A DNA stretch of 64,000 nt, from positions 1 through 64,000 of the forward strand of contig CANREB010000008.1 of assembly GCA_947629525.1 (NCBI GenBank), written 5' to 3'. The notes beneath the pieces were generated by a model. That model made no database searches, was not told the DNA's origin, and was given only the letters and a program-made list of their open reading frames with translations. The position numbers and the translations under genes were made by a program. Source of the DNA: an uncultured Lachnospiraceae bacterium (GTDB lineage: Bacteria; Bacillota; Clostridia; Lachnospirales; Lachnospiraceae). Within the stretch, counting starts at the first letter, position 1, and the number at the start of each line of letters is the position of its first letter. Positions 45,003-54,125 of the stretch are shown one piece after another.

Positions 45003-46457
45003 TTATGATATTGCGTCAATAAGCGCAGATTGGAAATCGTTATACCAGTTTTCAAACGCCTGACTGTCTGTAAAGTCAGAGACAGCATCGTCAAGCGAAG
45101 TTCCCGAAGCAAGCCTTTCAAGTACGGCTTCACGGTCAGAAGCAGCCTTATCCGACAGGTTATATTCCAAAACCTTCCGCGCTGCCGCGCCGTTTTCGAA
45201 CGCTTTATCGGTATAAAAAGTTGACACTTGTGTCATATCAAAGCATGATATCATAGTATCATATGTTTTGCCTGAAACATTAAGCTCATTGCCTTCAATG
45301 ACAGAATCGAGACGCTCTTTTGAAAAAGCTTCTTTTTTTACGGGCATATATCCCGAAGTGCAGCTAAAGAGCAGGTTGTTGTCAGTCTGTGTAAACCACT
45401 TTAAAAATACTACGGAAGCATACTCGCGTTCGGGTGTGCTTTTTGTTACGACCATTCCCGCACCCTGCTGTACCATATAGTTTTCGCCGCCTTCAAAAAT
45501 AGGAGCGGGAAGTATCAGGTAATCAATATCCTTAGTGCCGCTGTCAGTCTCGACCGAGTCGGGGAAATAATTTGCGGAGGAAGTTGAACCCGTGTAAGCT
45601 ATTATCTCGCCTATTTTTACATCATCGGAGCGGAAACGCCCGTATGACGCAAAATATCCCTTTACGTATGGCACATAGTACGTGTCCCATATTTTTCGCA
45701 TAACGTTTTTGTCAAGCTGCAGCGAAGCCTTGCCGTTCTCGAGTTTAAAAAGCTGTACGCCAAGCTGCTGTGAACCTATGATGAAAAGATTTGCCATAGC
45801 ATCCCTTCCGTAAAATGCCTTGCCGTCGTTGGGGATATCGGGAGTTTTGGCATCAGTCCAGTTATAATAAGCCTCGGCAGTCGCCGCTACGCCTTCCATA
45901 GTGGCAAGATCGTCGAGTGATGCCCCCGTTTCCTCGGCAAACGGTTCCCAGTCGGTGCGGCTCATTATGAAGACTTCACTCGACTTTGCGGTGGGGAAGA
46001 TACGCAGCTTTCCGTCTGAGCTGATACGTCCTTCCTCGATAAAAGAATCGACATATGTATCAAGCTCTTCTTTGGACATGTATTCATCAAGGTCAACGAG
46101 CATATCCATTTGCTCAATAGTATAAGCAGTATCGGCATATGAAGAAAATATGTCGGGCGGTGCGTCGCTGCCGACTTCGCCGTTAAATGCGGCAAGCACG
46201 CTGGTTTCAAGATCGTTGACATTTCCCTGACTTGCGGTTTCCACATATATGCCAAGTTCCTTGCCCTCAGTACGGTTAAATTCTTCAACGAGCTGGTCAA
46301 AAGCGATCTGCTGTGTGCCGTTATAGTAATGCCAGATAGTTATGTGAGTAGGATCGTCGGGATCAAGCTTGACCGAACCGGTCTTATCATTAGCGCATCC
46401 GCCAATGGAAAGAAGCGTCATAAACAAACATCCGAGTGTCAAAAAACGAAATTTCAC
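45003..46457 (-). CDS. Family 1 extracellular solute-binding lipoprotein
   Basis: 484 aa. The lipobox SIGGC (Cys near 20) places it on the outer face of the membrane. ITIWHYYNGTQQIAFDQLVEEF is typical of carbohydrate ABC binding proteins, and VVFLKWFTQTDNN occurs near the C terminus as in UgpB/MalE-like proteins. The start is GTG at 46457 with GGGGG 7 nt upstream; open frame further upstream crosses the promoter. No ABC permease or ATPase genes adjoin. It ends 21 nt before the sensor kinase and is probably co-transcribed with it, so a sensory role is likely (inference). Confidence 0.85.
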   Translation of the reverse strand: MKFRFLTLGCLFMTLLSIGGCANDKTGSVKLDPDDPTHITIWHYYNGTQQIAFDQLVEEFNRTEGKELGIYVETASQGNVNDLETSVLAAFNGEVGSDAPPDIFSSYADTAYTIEQMDMLVDLDEYMSKEELDTYVDSFIEEGRISSDGKLRIFPTAKSSEVFIMSRTDWEPFAEETGASLDDLATMEGVAATAEAYYNWTDAKTPDIPNDGKAFYGRDAMANLFIIGSQQLGVQLFKLENGKASLQLDKNVMRKIWDTYYVPYVKGYFASYGRFRSDDVKIGEIIAYTGSTSSANYFPDSVETDSGTKDIDYLILPAPIFEGGENYMVQQGAGMVVTKSTPEREYASVVFLKWFTQTDNNLLFSCTSGYMPVKKEAFSKERLDSVIEGNELNVSGKTYDTMISCFDMTQVSTFYTDKAFENGAAARKVLEYNLSDKAASDREAVLERLASGTSLDDAVSDFTDSQAFENWYNDFQSALIDAIS

Positions 46458-46490
46458 AATAATTCCCCCAATTATAAAATAATATAAATA

Positions 46491-46519
46491 ATTATACCAA
46501 TGTGTTCGGACTTTGGCAA
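46491..46519 (-). promoter_or_regulatory. Promoter of the solute-binding/sensor kinase operon
   Basis: On the minus strand TTGCCA (46519-46514) and TATAAT (46496-46491) are 17 nt apart, 33 nt before the GTG start at 46457. Confidence 0.75.
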
Positions 46520-46626
46520 GAGCAGAGGAATTTCTTATAAAAAATATGTAGAAATTTCCGCTTATCCATGATAAACTATATTCATTGAAAGAGCTTACAA
46601 TAAATGTTGAAAGGGCGTGTTGATAA

Positions 46627-47652
46627 ATGAAAAAAAGAGAATTTGACCTATTGGCGCTTGGCGAGATACTTCTTCGCCTGTCGCCGCCCGTGAATGAACG
46701 TCTTACGAGAGGAGACGCATTCCAGAAACAGGCAGGCGGTGCGGAGTTAAACGTTGTGTCGGGTGTTTCGCTTCTTGGTCTGAGAACCGGTATAATATCA
46801 AAAGTTCCCGCCAATGATTTAGGAAATTACATACAGAACAGAGTACGATTCTGCGGCGTGAGCGACGATTATCTTGTCTATGACCACTCAAAGGACGCGC
46901 GTCTTGGCATCTATTATTATGAGTACGGCGCACATCCGAGAAAGCCGAACGTTATCTATGACAGAAAAAGCACAGCCTTTGCCGATATATCAATAGACGA
47001 TTTCCCTGAGGAAATGTTCAGCGCGGCGAGATGCTTCCACACGACAGGCATTACTCTCGCACTCTGCCCCGAAACGCGTAAGACGGCAATTGAGATGATA
47101 AAACGCTTTAAGGAGCACGGTACGCTGATATCTTTTGACGTCAACTTCCGCGGCAATCTTTGGACAGGCGAGGAAGCAAAAGAGTGCATAGAGCAGATAC
47201 TTCCGTATGTTGACGTTTTCTTCTGCTCGGAAGAGACAGCACGGCTTACATTCAAAAAAGAAGGCACCGTGCAGGAGATGATGAAGAGCTTTACAAAAGA
47301 TTACAGGATAAGCGTGGTTGCGTCTACACAGCGTACGGTACATTCACCCAAGATACATTCTTTCGGTTCGTGCGTATATGATGCGATAAATGACTGCTTT
47401 GTACAGGAACCCGCATATGAAAACATCGACGTCGTAGACCGTATCGGCAGCGGCGACGCCTATATTTCAGGAGCGCTCTACGGACTGCTCGCCCACAATA
47501 TGGACTGCCGTAAAGCCATGGAGTACGGCAATGCTACGGCGGCGGTAAAGAATACCATACCGGGGGACCTGCCTTCATCGAATTTACGGGAAATAGATTC
47601 GATAATAAAAAACCACCAGTCAACAGGTCCGCAGCTTGAGATGAACAGATAA
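46627..47652 (+). CDS. PfkB-family sugar kinase (2-keto-3-deoxygluconate kinase-like)
   Basis: 341 aa. LLALGEILLRLSPP, QKQAGGAELNVVSG and the C-terminal DRIGSGDAYISGAL, with the catalytic Asp in GSGD, identify a ribokinase-fold enzyme close to KDG kinases. It phosphorylates a sugar acid or ketose with ATP in the cytoplasm. AAAGGG precedes the ATG. It is divergent from the solute-binding gene, with no KDPG aldolase next to it. A strong terminator follows. Confidence 0.85.
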   Translation: MKKREFDLLALGEILLRLSPPVNERLTRGDAFQKQAGGAELNVVSGVSLLGLRTGIISKVPANDLGNYIQNRVRFCGVSDDYLVYDHSKDARLGIYYYEYGAHPRKPNVIYDRKSTAFADISIDDFPEEMFSAARCFHTTGITLALCPETRKTAIEMIKRFKEHGTLISFDVNFRGNLWTGEEAKECIEQILPYVDVFFCSEETARLTFKKEGTVQEMMKSFTKDYRISVVASTQRTVHSPKIHSFGSCVYDAINDCFVQEPAYENIDVVDRIGSGDAYISGALYGLLAHNMDCRKAMEYGNATAAVKNTIPGDLPSSNLREIDSIIKNHQSTGPQLEMNR

Positions 47653-47659
47653 TGATATG

Positions 47660-47700
47660 CGTCCGCAGACAAAGACGAGGTTTGCGGACGTTATCTTTTA
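47660..47700 (+). terminator. Terminator after the PfkB gene
   Basis: CGTCCGCA (47660-47667) pairs with TGCGGACG (47683-47690), followed by TTATCTTTTATT. Confidence 0.75.
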
Positions 47701-47728
47701 TTAACACGGTCCGGTGCGGAGGTTTTAT

Positions 47729-48469
47729 ATGATAAAAGTGATTTTATGGGATATCGACAATACGCTTTTGGATTTTAAGAAAGCTGAGAGCTACGCAATC
47801 AAAAAGTGCTTTGAGATATTCGGTCTTGGGGAATGTACCGATGAAATGATATCGCGGTACTCGGAAATAAATAAGCGCTACTGGGAACGGCTTGAGCGTG
47901 GCGAGATTGCGAAAAAACGCGTACTTGAGGGGCGGTTTGAGGACTTTTTCGCGCTCTTGGGACTGCCTGTTGAAAAGGCGGCGGCGTTCAATGAGGAGTA
48001 TCAGATGCGGCTTGGCGACAAGGCGTTTTTTTGCGATGGCGCAGACGAGGTCGTAAAGAGGCTTAAAGGGAAAGTCAGGCAGTACGCGGTCACGAACGGG
48101 ACACTCACAGCGCAGAGCAGGAAACTTGCAAGCTCAGGACTTGACAAGCTGCTTGACGGAGTGTTTATTTCCGATGTTATCGGAGTGGAGAAGCCGAATA
48201 TCGGATTTTTTGAGTATGTGTTTGAAAATATTGACGACAGCATAAAAAAAGAAGAGATAATGATCGTCGGCGACTCACTTACAAGCGATATGCTCGGGGG
48301 GAACAATGCGGGTATAAGGTGCTGTTGGTATAACCCCGAATGTAAGATCAAAGCTTTGCCCGAAGGGATGCGCGGCGAGGTGAGAGTCGATTTTGAGATA
48401 AGGGATTTGAGAGAGGTTTTGGCGCATGACGGTCAGCAGCCTTCCTCACTCAACCACCATAGACTGTGA
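47729..48469 (+). CDS. YjjG-like HAD nucleotidase
   Basis: 246 aa, a class of HAD phosphatases that removes phosphate from non-canonical pyrimidine nucleotides. VILWDIDNTLLDF carries the nucleophile Asp and DxD; YAVTNGT, GVEKPNIGFF and IMIVGDSLTSDM are the other HAD motifs. The ATG at 47729 has GGAGG 6 nt upstream. Its 3' end overlaps the convergent lipoprotein gene by 24 nt. Confidence 0.85.
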   Translation: MIKVILWDIDNTLLDFKKAESYAIKKCFEIFGLGECTDEMISRYSEINKRYWERLERGEIAKKRVLEGRFEDFFALLGLPVEKAAAFNEEYQMRLGDKAFFCDGADEVVKRLKGKVRQYAVTNGTLTAQSRKLASSGLDKLLDGVFISDVIGVEKPNIGFFEYVFENIDDSIKKEEIMIVGDSLTSDMLGGNNAGIRCCWYNPECKIKALPEGMRGEVRVDFEIRDLREVLAHDGQQPSSLNHHRL

Positions 48470-49012
48470 ATTTGTCTCACTCACAACATTTCCTGTAGCG
48501 GAATCGACATACCGCACGACAGTAAGTGCTTCATCTGCGCTGACACCACTGTATATCTGATATTTATTACCCGCGATATAGAATGACATTGCAAGCATAG
48601 ATTCATATATATTTATATTTTCACCGACAAGTTCAATCGTAAATTCCGTATGATCTTCGTTTGCCGTGATTGCTTTAATATCAGGATAACGATCGTCATC
48701 CGCAAGGATAACATCAATGCTGTCTGCAAGCTCATCGGAAAGTCTGCGCACAATGTCGCCGCGTTCGTCCCCTGAAAGCGCGTAGACGACAAACGAACCG
48801 TCATCTTCCGTATATGCTGCCTGTTTGTCGGAAACCTCGTCCCCGACAAGCCCTGCCGGGATAGAAATCTCTGCGTCGGCAAAGCTGCTGCCTGTCTCGG
48901 AGGCAGAGTCCGTTGTCGTGCTTTCGTTGTTTTCTGATTTTTTGCAGCCTGTTAAAGACATGCAGAGGCAAAGCAGAGCAAAAAATAAGCAAAAATATCG
49001 TTTCTTCCGCAT
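48446..49012 (-). CDS. Predicted lipoprotein of unknown function
   Basis: 188 aa. MRKKRYFCLFFALLCLC followed by the lipobox SLTGC gives a lipid-anchored extracellular protein. A Ser/Thr/Glu linker follows, then a domain of about 130 residues with no recognised family. The ATG at 49012 has AAAGGAAA 8 nt upstream; the start at 49042 is unsupported. Its 3' end overlaps the convergent HAD gene by 24 nt. Confidence 0.7.
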   Translation of the reverse strand: MRKKRYFCLFFALLCLCMSLTGCKKSENNESTTTDSASETGSSFADAEISIPAGLVGDEVSDKQAAYTEDDGSFVVYALSGDERGDIVRRLSDELADSIDVILADDDRYPDIKAITANEDHTEFTIELVGENINIYESMLAMSFYIAGNKYQIYSGVSADEALTVVRYVDSATGNVVSETNSQSMVVE

Positions 49013-49075
49013 AAAAATTTCCTTTCTTCTTATCATATCCATATAGCTTATAATGTTTCAATATAACCGTTTCTT

Positions 49076-49105
49076 ATTATAAAGTCACCCGATAAAAAAT
49101 GTCAA
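49076..49105 (-). promoter_or_regulatory. Promoter of the lipoprotein gene
   Basis: On the minus strand TTGACA (49105-49100) and TATAAT (49081-49076) are 18 nt apart, about 64 nt before the start codon at 49012. Confidence 0.75.
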
Positions 49106-49267
49106 TTGTATGAAACAAAAAATATACAATAAAATTTCAATTTACCACAAAATCTGATATTGATGCTCAAATAAGTAAAGATATGTATTAAAAAAATAGA
49201 AGATAATTCATATTTGATATGCTATGTACAATGAAAGCGTTTTGTTATTCAGGAAACAGAGGTAAAT

Positions 49268-49501
49268 ATGGATTATAAAATCAGGATGCGCAATTTGCGT
49301 GAGGACAGCGATATGACGCAGCAGGAAATCGCCGATATTCTGGGCACATCACAGACAATGTATGCCAGATATGAGCGCGGAGCGAATGAACTGCCGATCA
49401 GGCATCTGATCTGTTTGGCGAACTATTATGATGTGTCAACCGACTATATGCTGGGGCTCACTGAGGAAAAAAAGCCGTTTCCACGCATGAAGAAGCGATA
49501 A
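49268..49501 (+). CDS. Small XRE-family regulator
   Basis: 77 aa, essentially one Cro/CI-type helix-turn-helix (MTQQEIADILGTSQTMYARYERG) with a short basic tail. No sensor domain is present. Such proteins are often autoregulators or control a neighbour. Two inverted repeats lie in the 240-nt gap between it and the LCP gene and are candidate operators (inference). Confidence 0.8.
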   Translation: MDYKIRMRNLREDSDMTQQEIADILGTSQTMYARYERGANELPIRHLICLANYYDVSTDYMLGLTEEKKPFPRMKKR

Positions 49502-49670
49502 ATAAAGCATAGTGATGCACAAAAATGTAAAAAAAGAAGATATTAGAAGGTATTTTTAATAAAAATATTTACTAAAATTAAAATGTGTGGTATATTACAT
49601 TTACCTTGGTAAGCCAGTGTAATTCTTAGTATATTGTTGTTTTTTCCATATGTCCTATATTTTTTTGCTA

Positions 49671-49696
49671 TTTTTAGTAAATAAATTTACTAAAAA
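49671..49696. promoter_or_regulatory. 26-bp inverted repeat upstream of the LCP operon
   Basis: TTTTTAGTAAAT (49671-49682) and ATTTACTAAAAA (49685-49696) are perfect inverted repeats around AA, 45 nt before the LCP start. A degenerate copy (TTTTTAATAAA...ATTTACTAAAA) lies near 49555-49576. Spacing and duplication suggest an operator. The low complexity of the sequence lowers confidence. Confidence 0.5.
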
Positions 49697-49740
49697 GAAA
49701 ACCGGAAAATATGTAATCAGGATTGAGGGGGCGGCTTGAA

Positions 49741-50883
49741 ATGAAAGAAAACATAAAAAAAGCCAAGAGAGCTAAGAACGTAAAAAGAAAAAATACTTTT
49801 GGAAAGATAGCCAAGGGAACTTTGGCATTTATGTTCATAATAATACTGACGATCGGGCTTGCGGGAATCGTCGTTTATAAATCCGGCGAAATGTCTCTTA
49901 AGGCGTCGGCAAGCACACAGACGCCAAAACTTGTGATAGATGAAGCAGAGGTCGAAAGAATAAAAGAAAGCCTTAATTACAGTAATAGTGTGGCTTGGCA
50001 GGAGGATTGGGTCGTATACAATGATAAGGTTTATGAGTATCGTGAGGATGCACTTAATTTCCTGCTTCTTGGAATAGACCGCCGTGGTGAGCTGTCGAGC
50101 GAAACAAAGCTTACTGACTGGAAAGCAGGGCAGGCGGATGTGATTTTTCTATTGTCGTTGTGCAAGGAAGATAAGACGCTCAGTGTGATAGGAATACCGC
50201 GGAACTCTATGGTGGATGTGGAAGTATTTGACAATAAGAACGAATGTATAGATACGATCTACGATCAGATATGCCTTCAATACGGTTATGCGGGCGGAGG
50301 CGAACTGGGACTTGCAAAAATGGCGGAAAGCGTGTCGGAACTTTTTGGAGGGCTGCCGATACACGGCGCATGCGCCGTAAGCTATGACGCGGTATCAGAG
50401 CTGACCAAACGCCTTGGCGGCATAGAGGTCGTGGTGCCTGATGATATGACAGCATATAATCGTGATTATGTTCAGGGAAGCACGCAGATTTTGACTGAAA
50501 AAAATGTAGTTAATTATCTGCGTTACCGCGATATGTATACTTTGGGAAGCCCCACGGTAAGACTTACGCGGCAGAAAGCGTTTATGAAGACCGCGGCAGC
50601 GCGCGTACTGCAGGAAATAAAGGCAGATCCCGCCTTTGTAAAGGAAACGTATGAAGCGGTGAAGCCTTATATGAATACTGATATATCGCTTGACGAAGCC
50701 GTTTACATAGCGGCGCAGGCGTTGGAATGCACATTGTCAGACGGTTCATTTTATCAGCTTTCAGGTGAAGATAAGGCAAAATATATAAATGATGAGGGCG
50801 ATTATTATAATGAATATTATCTTGACGAGGAAGCTTTGAAAGACCTTATGATGAAAGTCTTTTACAAAGCGGTCAAAGTATAA
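49741..50883 (+). CDS. LCP (LytR-CpsA-Psr) family glycopolymer ligase
   Basis: 380 aa. A basic cytoplasmic N terminus and one membrane helix (LAFMFIIILTIGLAGIVVY) precede an extracellular LCP domain: NFLLLGIDRRG, VIFLLSLCKEDKTLSVIGIPRN with the conserved Arg, and YLRYRDMYTLGSPTVRLTRQKAF with the RxxR pair. LCP enzymes move glycopolymers from undecaprenyl phosphate onto peptidoglycan or proteins. It is the first gene of the second polysaccharide operon. The ATG at 49741 has GGGGGCGG about 7 nt upstream; TTG at 49723 is unlikely. Confidence 0.88.
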   Translation: MKENIKKAKRAKNVKRKNTFGKIAKGTLAFMFIIILTIGLAGIVVYKSGEMSLKASASTQTPKLVIDEAEVERIKESLNYSNSVAWQEDWVVYNDKVYEYREDALNFLLLGIDRRGELSSETKLTDWKAGQADVIFLLSLCKEDKTLSVIGIPRNSMVDVEVFDNKNECIDTIYDQICLQYGYAGGGELGLAKMAESVSELFGGLPIHGACAVSYDAVSELTKRLGGIEVVVPDDMTAYNRDYVQGSTQILTEKNVVNYLRYRDMYTLGSPTVRLTRQKAFMKTAAARVLQEIKADPAFVKETYEAVKPYMNTDISLDEAVYIAAQALECTLSDGSFYQLSGEDKAKYINDEGDYYNEYYLDEEALKDLMMKVFYKAVKV

Positions 50884-50945
50884 ATTATATAGATATATAA
50901 AGAAATTTATATATAAAAATTCAATAAAAGAGGAGGAAGGAAGAA

Positions 50946-51623
50946 TTGAAAAAGAGATTTTTAGCTGCGAGCATGGCAGTCGTACTCTCATTGTCAATGT
51001 CATTTACGTCTTTGGCGATAAACATGAGTGATTCTACAAGAGAAGACATTATAGACGAAACTGACAGTTCCGGTGATGAGAATACGGACACAGGCAATGT
51101 ATCAAACAGCAGGACATCAGGTACGCAGGAGATGACAGTAGCTGCCGCGGCACCGGGAGGACGTGTTGCGCCAAGTACGGTAAGCGTGGCAATAGCAAAT
51201 GCGGATGGCACCGTATCAGTGGTCAGTCTGGCAACAGTTATCAGTGATGTCCGCAATACCTTGAAGACATCAACAACGACATCGGGGGCGGCATCTACAT
51301 TGCAGGCGCTTATGACGACAGTTCCGACAGGATTTTTTGCAAGGACATTTGAAGCGCTTGTCGAAAGCAAGGGCTCTGCAATGGCAGTGAATGACTGCGG
51401 TACAGTAAAGACAGCGGCAATAGTTCCTGACCCGCTCGGCAACAATATAGCTTCCGCGGGCGTCATTCCTCATGTGACAACGGGGGCGTTGGTTATGCTT
51501 ATGAGCGTTGATGCGGACGGAACGATCGAATATGTCGAGGGAGTTGTAGACCCTGTAACGGGCGCAGTGCTCGGCGCATTTAAGGGAGTGCCTGTTACGC
51601 TGACAGTATTGGTATTGGCATAA
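50946..51623 (+). CDS. Secreted protein of unknown function
   Basis: 225 aa. A clear signal peptide (FLAASMAVVLSLSMSFTSLA) is followed by an acidic Ser/Asp-rich stretch and an Ala/Val/Thr-rich region with Gly-poor, beta-prone spacing. No family was recognised. It starts with TTG at 50946 behind an excellent AGGAGGAAGG site. Position between the LCP and SH3 genes suggests an extracellular partner of glycan assembly. Confidence 0.7.
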   Translation: MKKRFLAASMAVVLSLSMSFTSLAINMSDSTREDIIDETDSSGDENTDTGNVSNSRTSGTQEMTVAAAAPGGRVAPSTVSVAIANADGTVSVVSLATVISDVRNTLKTSTTTSGAASTLQALMTTVPTGFFARTFEALVESKGSAMAVNDCGTVKTAAIVPDPLGNNIASAGVIPHVTTGALVMLMSVDADGTIEYVEGVVDPVTGAVLGAFKGVPVTLTVLVLA

Positions 51624-51636
51624 TTTTGACATTGTG

Positions 51637-51678
51637 GAAAAGGGGAATTGAAATGCAAATGGAGATTTCCCTTTTTCT
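51637..51678 (+). terminator. Possible terminator/attenuator between secreted and SH3 genes
   Basis: GAAAAGGGGAA near 51637-51647 can pair with TTTCCCTTTTTC near 51666-51677, with a T-run in the right arm. The stem is imperfect and it may only reduce readthrough inside the operon. Confidence 0.35.
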
Positions 51679-51708
51679 GATGTCGTCGGATATAAGGACA
51701 TAGGTAAA

Positions 51709-52611
51709 ATGAGAGGGAAGTTTGATTTAATGAAGCTCATATGCTTCTGTGCCCTGTGCTGCCTTTGCATGTTTGGCACAAGGGTATATGCGGCTGAGAA
51801 CGACGATATTTTTGCGGATGATGCCACCGTAAAGGTGTATGCGTCAATGTCGGAAGATGGCGGTATAACAGCAAGCCTCATTGACGGCAGCGGATTTGAA
51901 ATACTGGACACACAGACGGATGAGGACGGGGACATATGGTATAGGATAAAGACTGATTTCGGTGCGCAGGGATATGTGAAATCGGATGAAATGGAAAGGC
52001 TGCGCATTTCTGACAGGAATGACGCAGGCAGTGACGCATCGGCAGGACAGCAGGGAGAACTTAATGTACTCGAAACAATAAATTTTAGGGAACAGCCCTC
52101 AACAGACTCGGAAGTCATTGCAAGGATAGAGCACAACACAAGGATTCCATACTTTGAAGAATACGTCGATGAGTCGGGGGAAGTATGGTATCAGGTATCG
52201 TATGAAAATATGACAGGATACGTTACAGGCAGCGCAGTCGCCATTGTACAGCAAACGCAGCCTGATGAAGATATACAGACACAGCCTGATGAGGCACCAC
52301 CTGAACGCAGCAATGCGCGGGAAAATGTAAGGGAAAATGTGCAATCCACAGGTCAGATTTTCGGCACAAAGACCGTTTCGGGTATTGCGGCGGCGTCCAA
52401 GACTGAAACAGGCATAACTTCAGTGTCCGTATCAGATGAAAAAAAACATCATATTAAGTTTGATATGCTGGCAATTGTCTGCATTATTGGAGATATTTTT
52501 TGTGCTGTAATGCTGGCGTTATTACTGAAAAAGATATACAAGACCGTACAAAACGCAAAGAACGGCAGCAAAATAAAGAAACAGGAGAAAATGAACAATG
52601 TATATAGATGA
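51709..52611 (+). CDS. Membrane-anchored protein with two SH3b-like domains
   Basis: 300 aa. A signal sequence (ICFCALCCLCMFG) is followed by two bacterial SH3-like repeats, seen as IWYRIKTDFGAQGYVKSDE and VLETINFREQPSTDSEVIAR...VWYQVSYENMTGYV. A linker and a C-terminal membrane helix (LAIVCIIGDIFCAVMLALLL) with a basic tail complete it. SH3b domains usually bind peptidoglycan. The ATG at 51730 has a better GAGGGAAG site and would give a more usual signal peptide, so the start is uncertain. It overlaps the Wzz-like gene by 14 nt. Confidence 0.78.
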   Translation: MRGKFDLMKLICFCALCCLCMFGTRVYAAENDDIFADDATVKVYASMSEDGGITASLIDGSGFEILDTQTDEDGDIWYRIKTDFGAQGYVKSDEMERLRISDRNDAGSDASAGQQGELNVLETINFREQPSTDSEVIARIEHNTRIPYFEEYVDESGEVWYQVSYENMTGYVTGSAVAIVQQTQPDEDIQTQPDEAPPERSNARENVRENVQSTGQIFGTKTVSGIAAASKTETGITSVSVSDEKKHHIKFDMLAIVCIIGDIFCAVMLALLLKKIYKTVQNAKNGSKIKKQEKMNNVYR

Positions 52612-54082
52612 TAGAGACAGGAGCAGTCGGGAGGATGCACAGACATCGAAGATATATCTTCATATGGAAAACGATGACGACGAGCAGCAGATAGATCTGT
52701 TTGGTGTGATAGATCACATGAAAATGAGAAAAAAGCTGTATCTCTATATCCTGCTGGCGGCAGTCTGCATAGGAGTGATAGCGGGACTGACGCTGATAGC
52801 AGTGGATCACATAAGAGGAGAGGACGCATATGCGCAAGCCGTCATCAGCTTTCAGTATGAAGGGATAGAGGACGGACTGGATCCCAACGGAGCGGCATTT
52901 GACATAAACAAAATTAAATCCCCCGCGGTAATAGAGGCGGCGCTTAATTCTCTTGGCATTACGAAATATGACACAGAGCAGATCAGGGAAAACATCTCAA
53001 TAGAAGGCGTTGTACCGGAGGACGCAGTAGAGCGCATCACTGTCATAAAAGAGATGGCGCTTGAAGATGTTTCAAATTATGAAAAAATACTTGATGTGTC
53101 CTACTTCCCGTCACAGTACATTGTATATCTGCATGACAGACTTGGGATGTCGTCGGAGGAGGCAACACAGATACTGAATGCCGTGCTTGAAAGCTACAGG
53201 ACATATTTTCTCGGCACATATGCCAATACAGAGGTGCTTACAGTCACAGGCAATCTGATAGATTACACGGGCTATGATTATGCGGAGGCTCTTGATATGC
53301 TCGAGGCACAGATAGATATCATGCTTGATTATGTAAACGAGCGCGGTGAGCAGGCACCGGAATTTCGTTCCGCGGCGACGGGGCTTTCTTTCAACGACAT
53401 ATCTACGGCGCTTGATACAGTCAATGGAGTAGATATAGCAAATTTAAGTTCTTATATAGAAAGCCACACTCTTACAAAAGACGCAGGCAGACAGCGGGAA
53501 TATTACGAGTACAAAATAAAGAAATACAACATGGACATCTCTGAGTGTAAGGTAGAACTTAACAACATACAGTCTGTCATTGACAAATACCAGAAAGATC
53601 CTGTCATCATTGTAAGCGCTCAGGAAACAATGCAGCAGTTTACACAGACAAACGACTATTATGACAGCCTGCTGCAGCAGAAACTTGAACTGTCAAATAA
53701 GATTGCCGAATTGAATACAGACCTGAATGAGACATATGCACGTTTGGCGGCAATTGATAATTCAAATTCGGTAAACAGTCAGGACGAGTATGATTATGCG
53801 GACGGACTGATGGCGGCGGTGGCGCAGACAATATCTGAGTGGGCAGATCTCACTGAGCAGACGACAGAGGAATATTACACTACCACGCTTTTCTCAAACG
53901 CATACAAAATCGGCGTACCCGCGCAGTACAAAGCAGCAGGAGGCATCCTGACAGCAGCGAAAAAAATCGGCGTGCCGGTATTTGTAACGGTATTTGCCGC
54001 ATTTATGCTTTGGTGTATAGACGGGCTTGTGTGTGAACTGAAAACATTAAAGAAATCTAAGGCAGCAAAAGACACCGCCTAA
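52598..54082 (+). CDS. Wzz-like polysaccharide chain-length regulator
   Basis: 494 aa. An N-terminal cytoplasmic segment leads to a membrane helix (LYLYILLAAVCIGVIAGLTL), then a large extracytoplasmic region with coiled-coil-like helices (about 290-400), and a second helix near the C terminus (VPVFVTVFAAFMLWCIDGL). This is the co-polymerase (PCP) topology that sets chain length in Wzy-dependent pathways. No tyrosine kinase is fused or adjacent. It overlaps the preceding gene and is followed within 45 nt by the priming transferase. Confidence 0.82.
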   Translation: MYIDDRDRSSREDAQTSKIYLHMENDDDEQQIDLFGVIDHMKMRKKLYLYILLAAVCIGVIAGLTLIAVDHIRGEDAYAQAVISFQYEGIEDGLDPNGAAFDINKIKSPAVIEAALNSLGITKYDTEQIRENISIEGVVPEDAVERITVIKEMALEDVSNYEKILDVSYFPSQYIVYLHDRLGMSSEEATQILNAVLESYRTYFLGTYANTEVLTVTGNLIDYTGYDYAEALDMLEAQIDIMLDYVNERGEQAPEFRSAATGLSFNDISTALDTVNGVDIANLSSYIESHTLTKDAGRQREYYEYKIKKYNMDISECKVELNNIQSVIDKYQKDPVIIVSAQETMQQFTQTNDYYDSLLQQKLELSNKIAELNTDLNETYARLAAIDNSNSVNSQDEYDYADGLMAAVAQTISEWADLTEQTTEEYYTTTLFSNAYKIGVPAQYKAAGGILTAAKKIGVPVFVTVFAAFMLWCIDGLVCELKTLKKSKAAKDTA

Positions 54083-54125
54083 GATTTCCTAAATGTTTAG
54101 GAAAAACGCAAGGGAGGCGTTTTTC

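Noticed and set aside
45003-46814. 603-codon reading of the solute-binding protein starting at 46814
   Set aside because: It would cross the promoter, the divergent gap and the start of the PfkB gene; the GTG at 46457 with GGGGG and a lipobox signal is clearly the start.
50893-50914. A/T-only hairpin after the LCP gene as a terminator
   Set aside because: The stem has no G/C pairs and no T-run follows; the next gene appears to belong to the same operon.
51270-52139. 289-codon minus-strand frame across the secreted and SH3 genes
   Set aside because: It spans two well-supported genes and contains long Cys/Arg-rich nonsense; the sense genes have signal peptides and ribosome sites.
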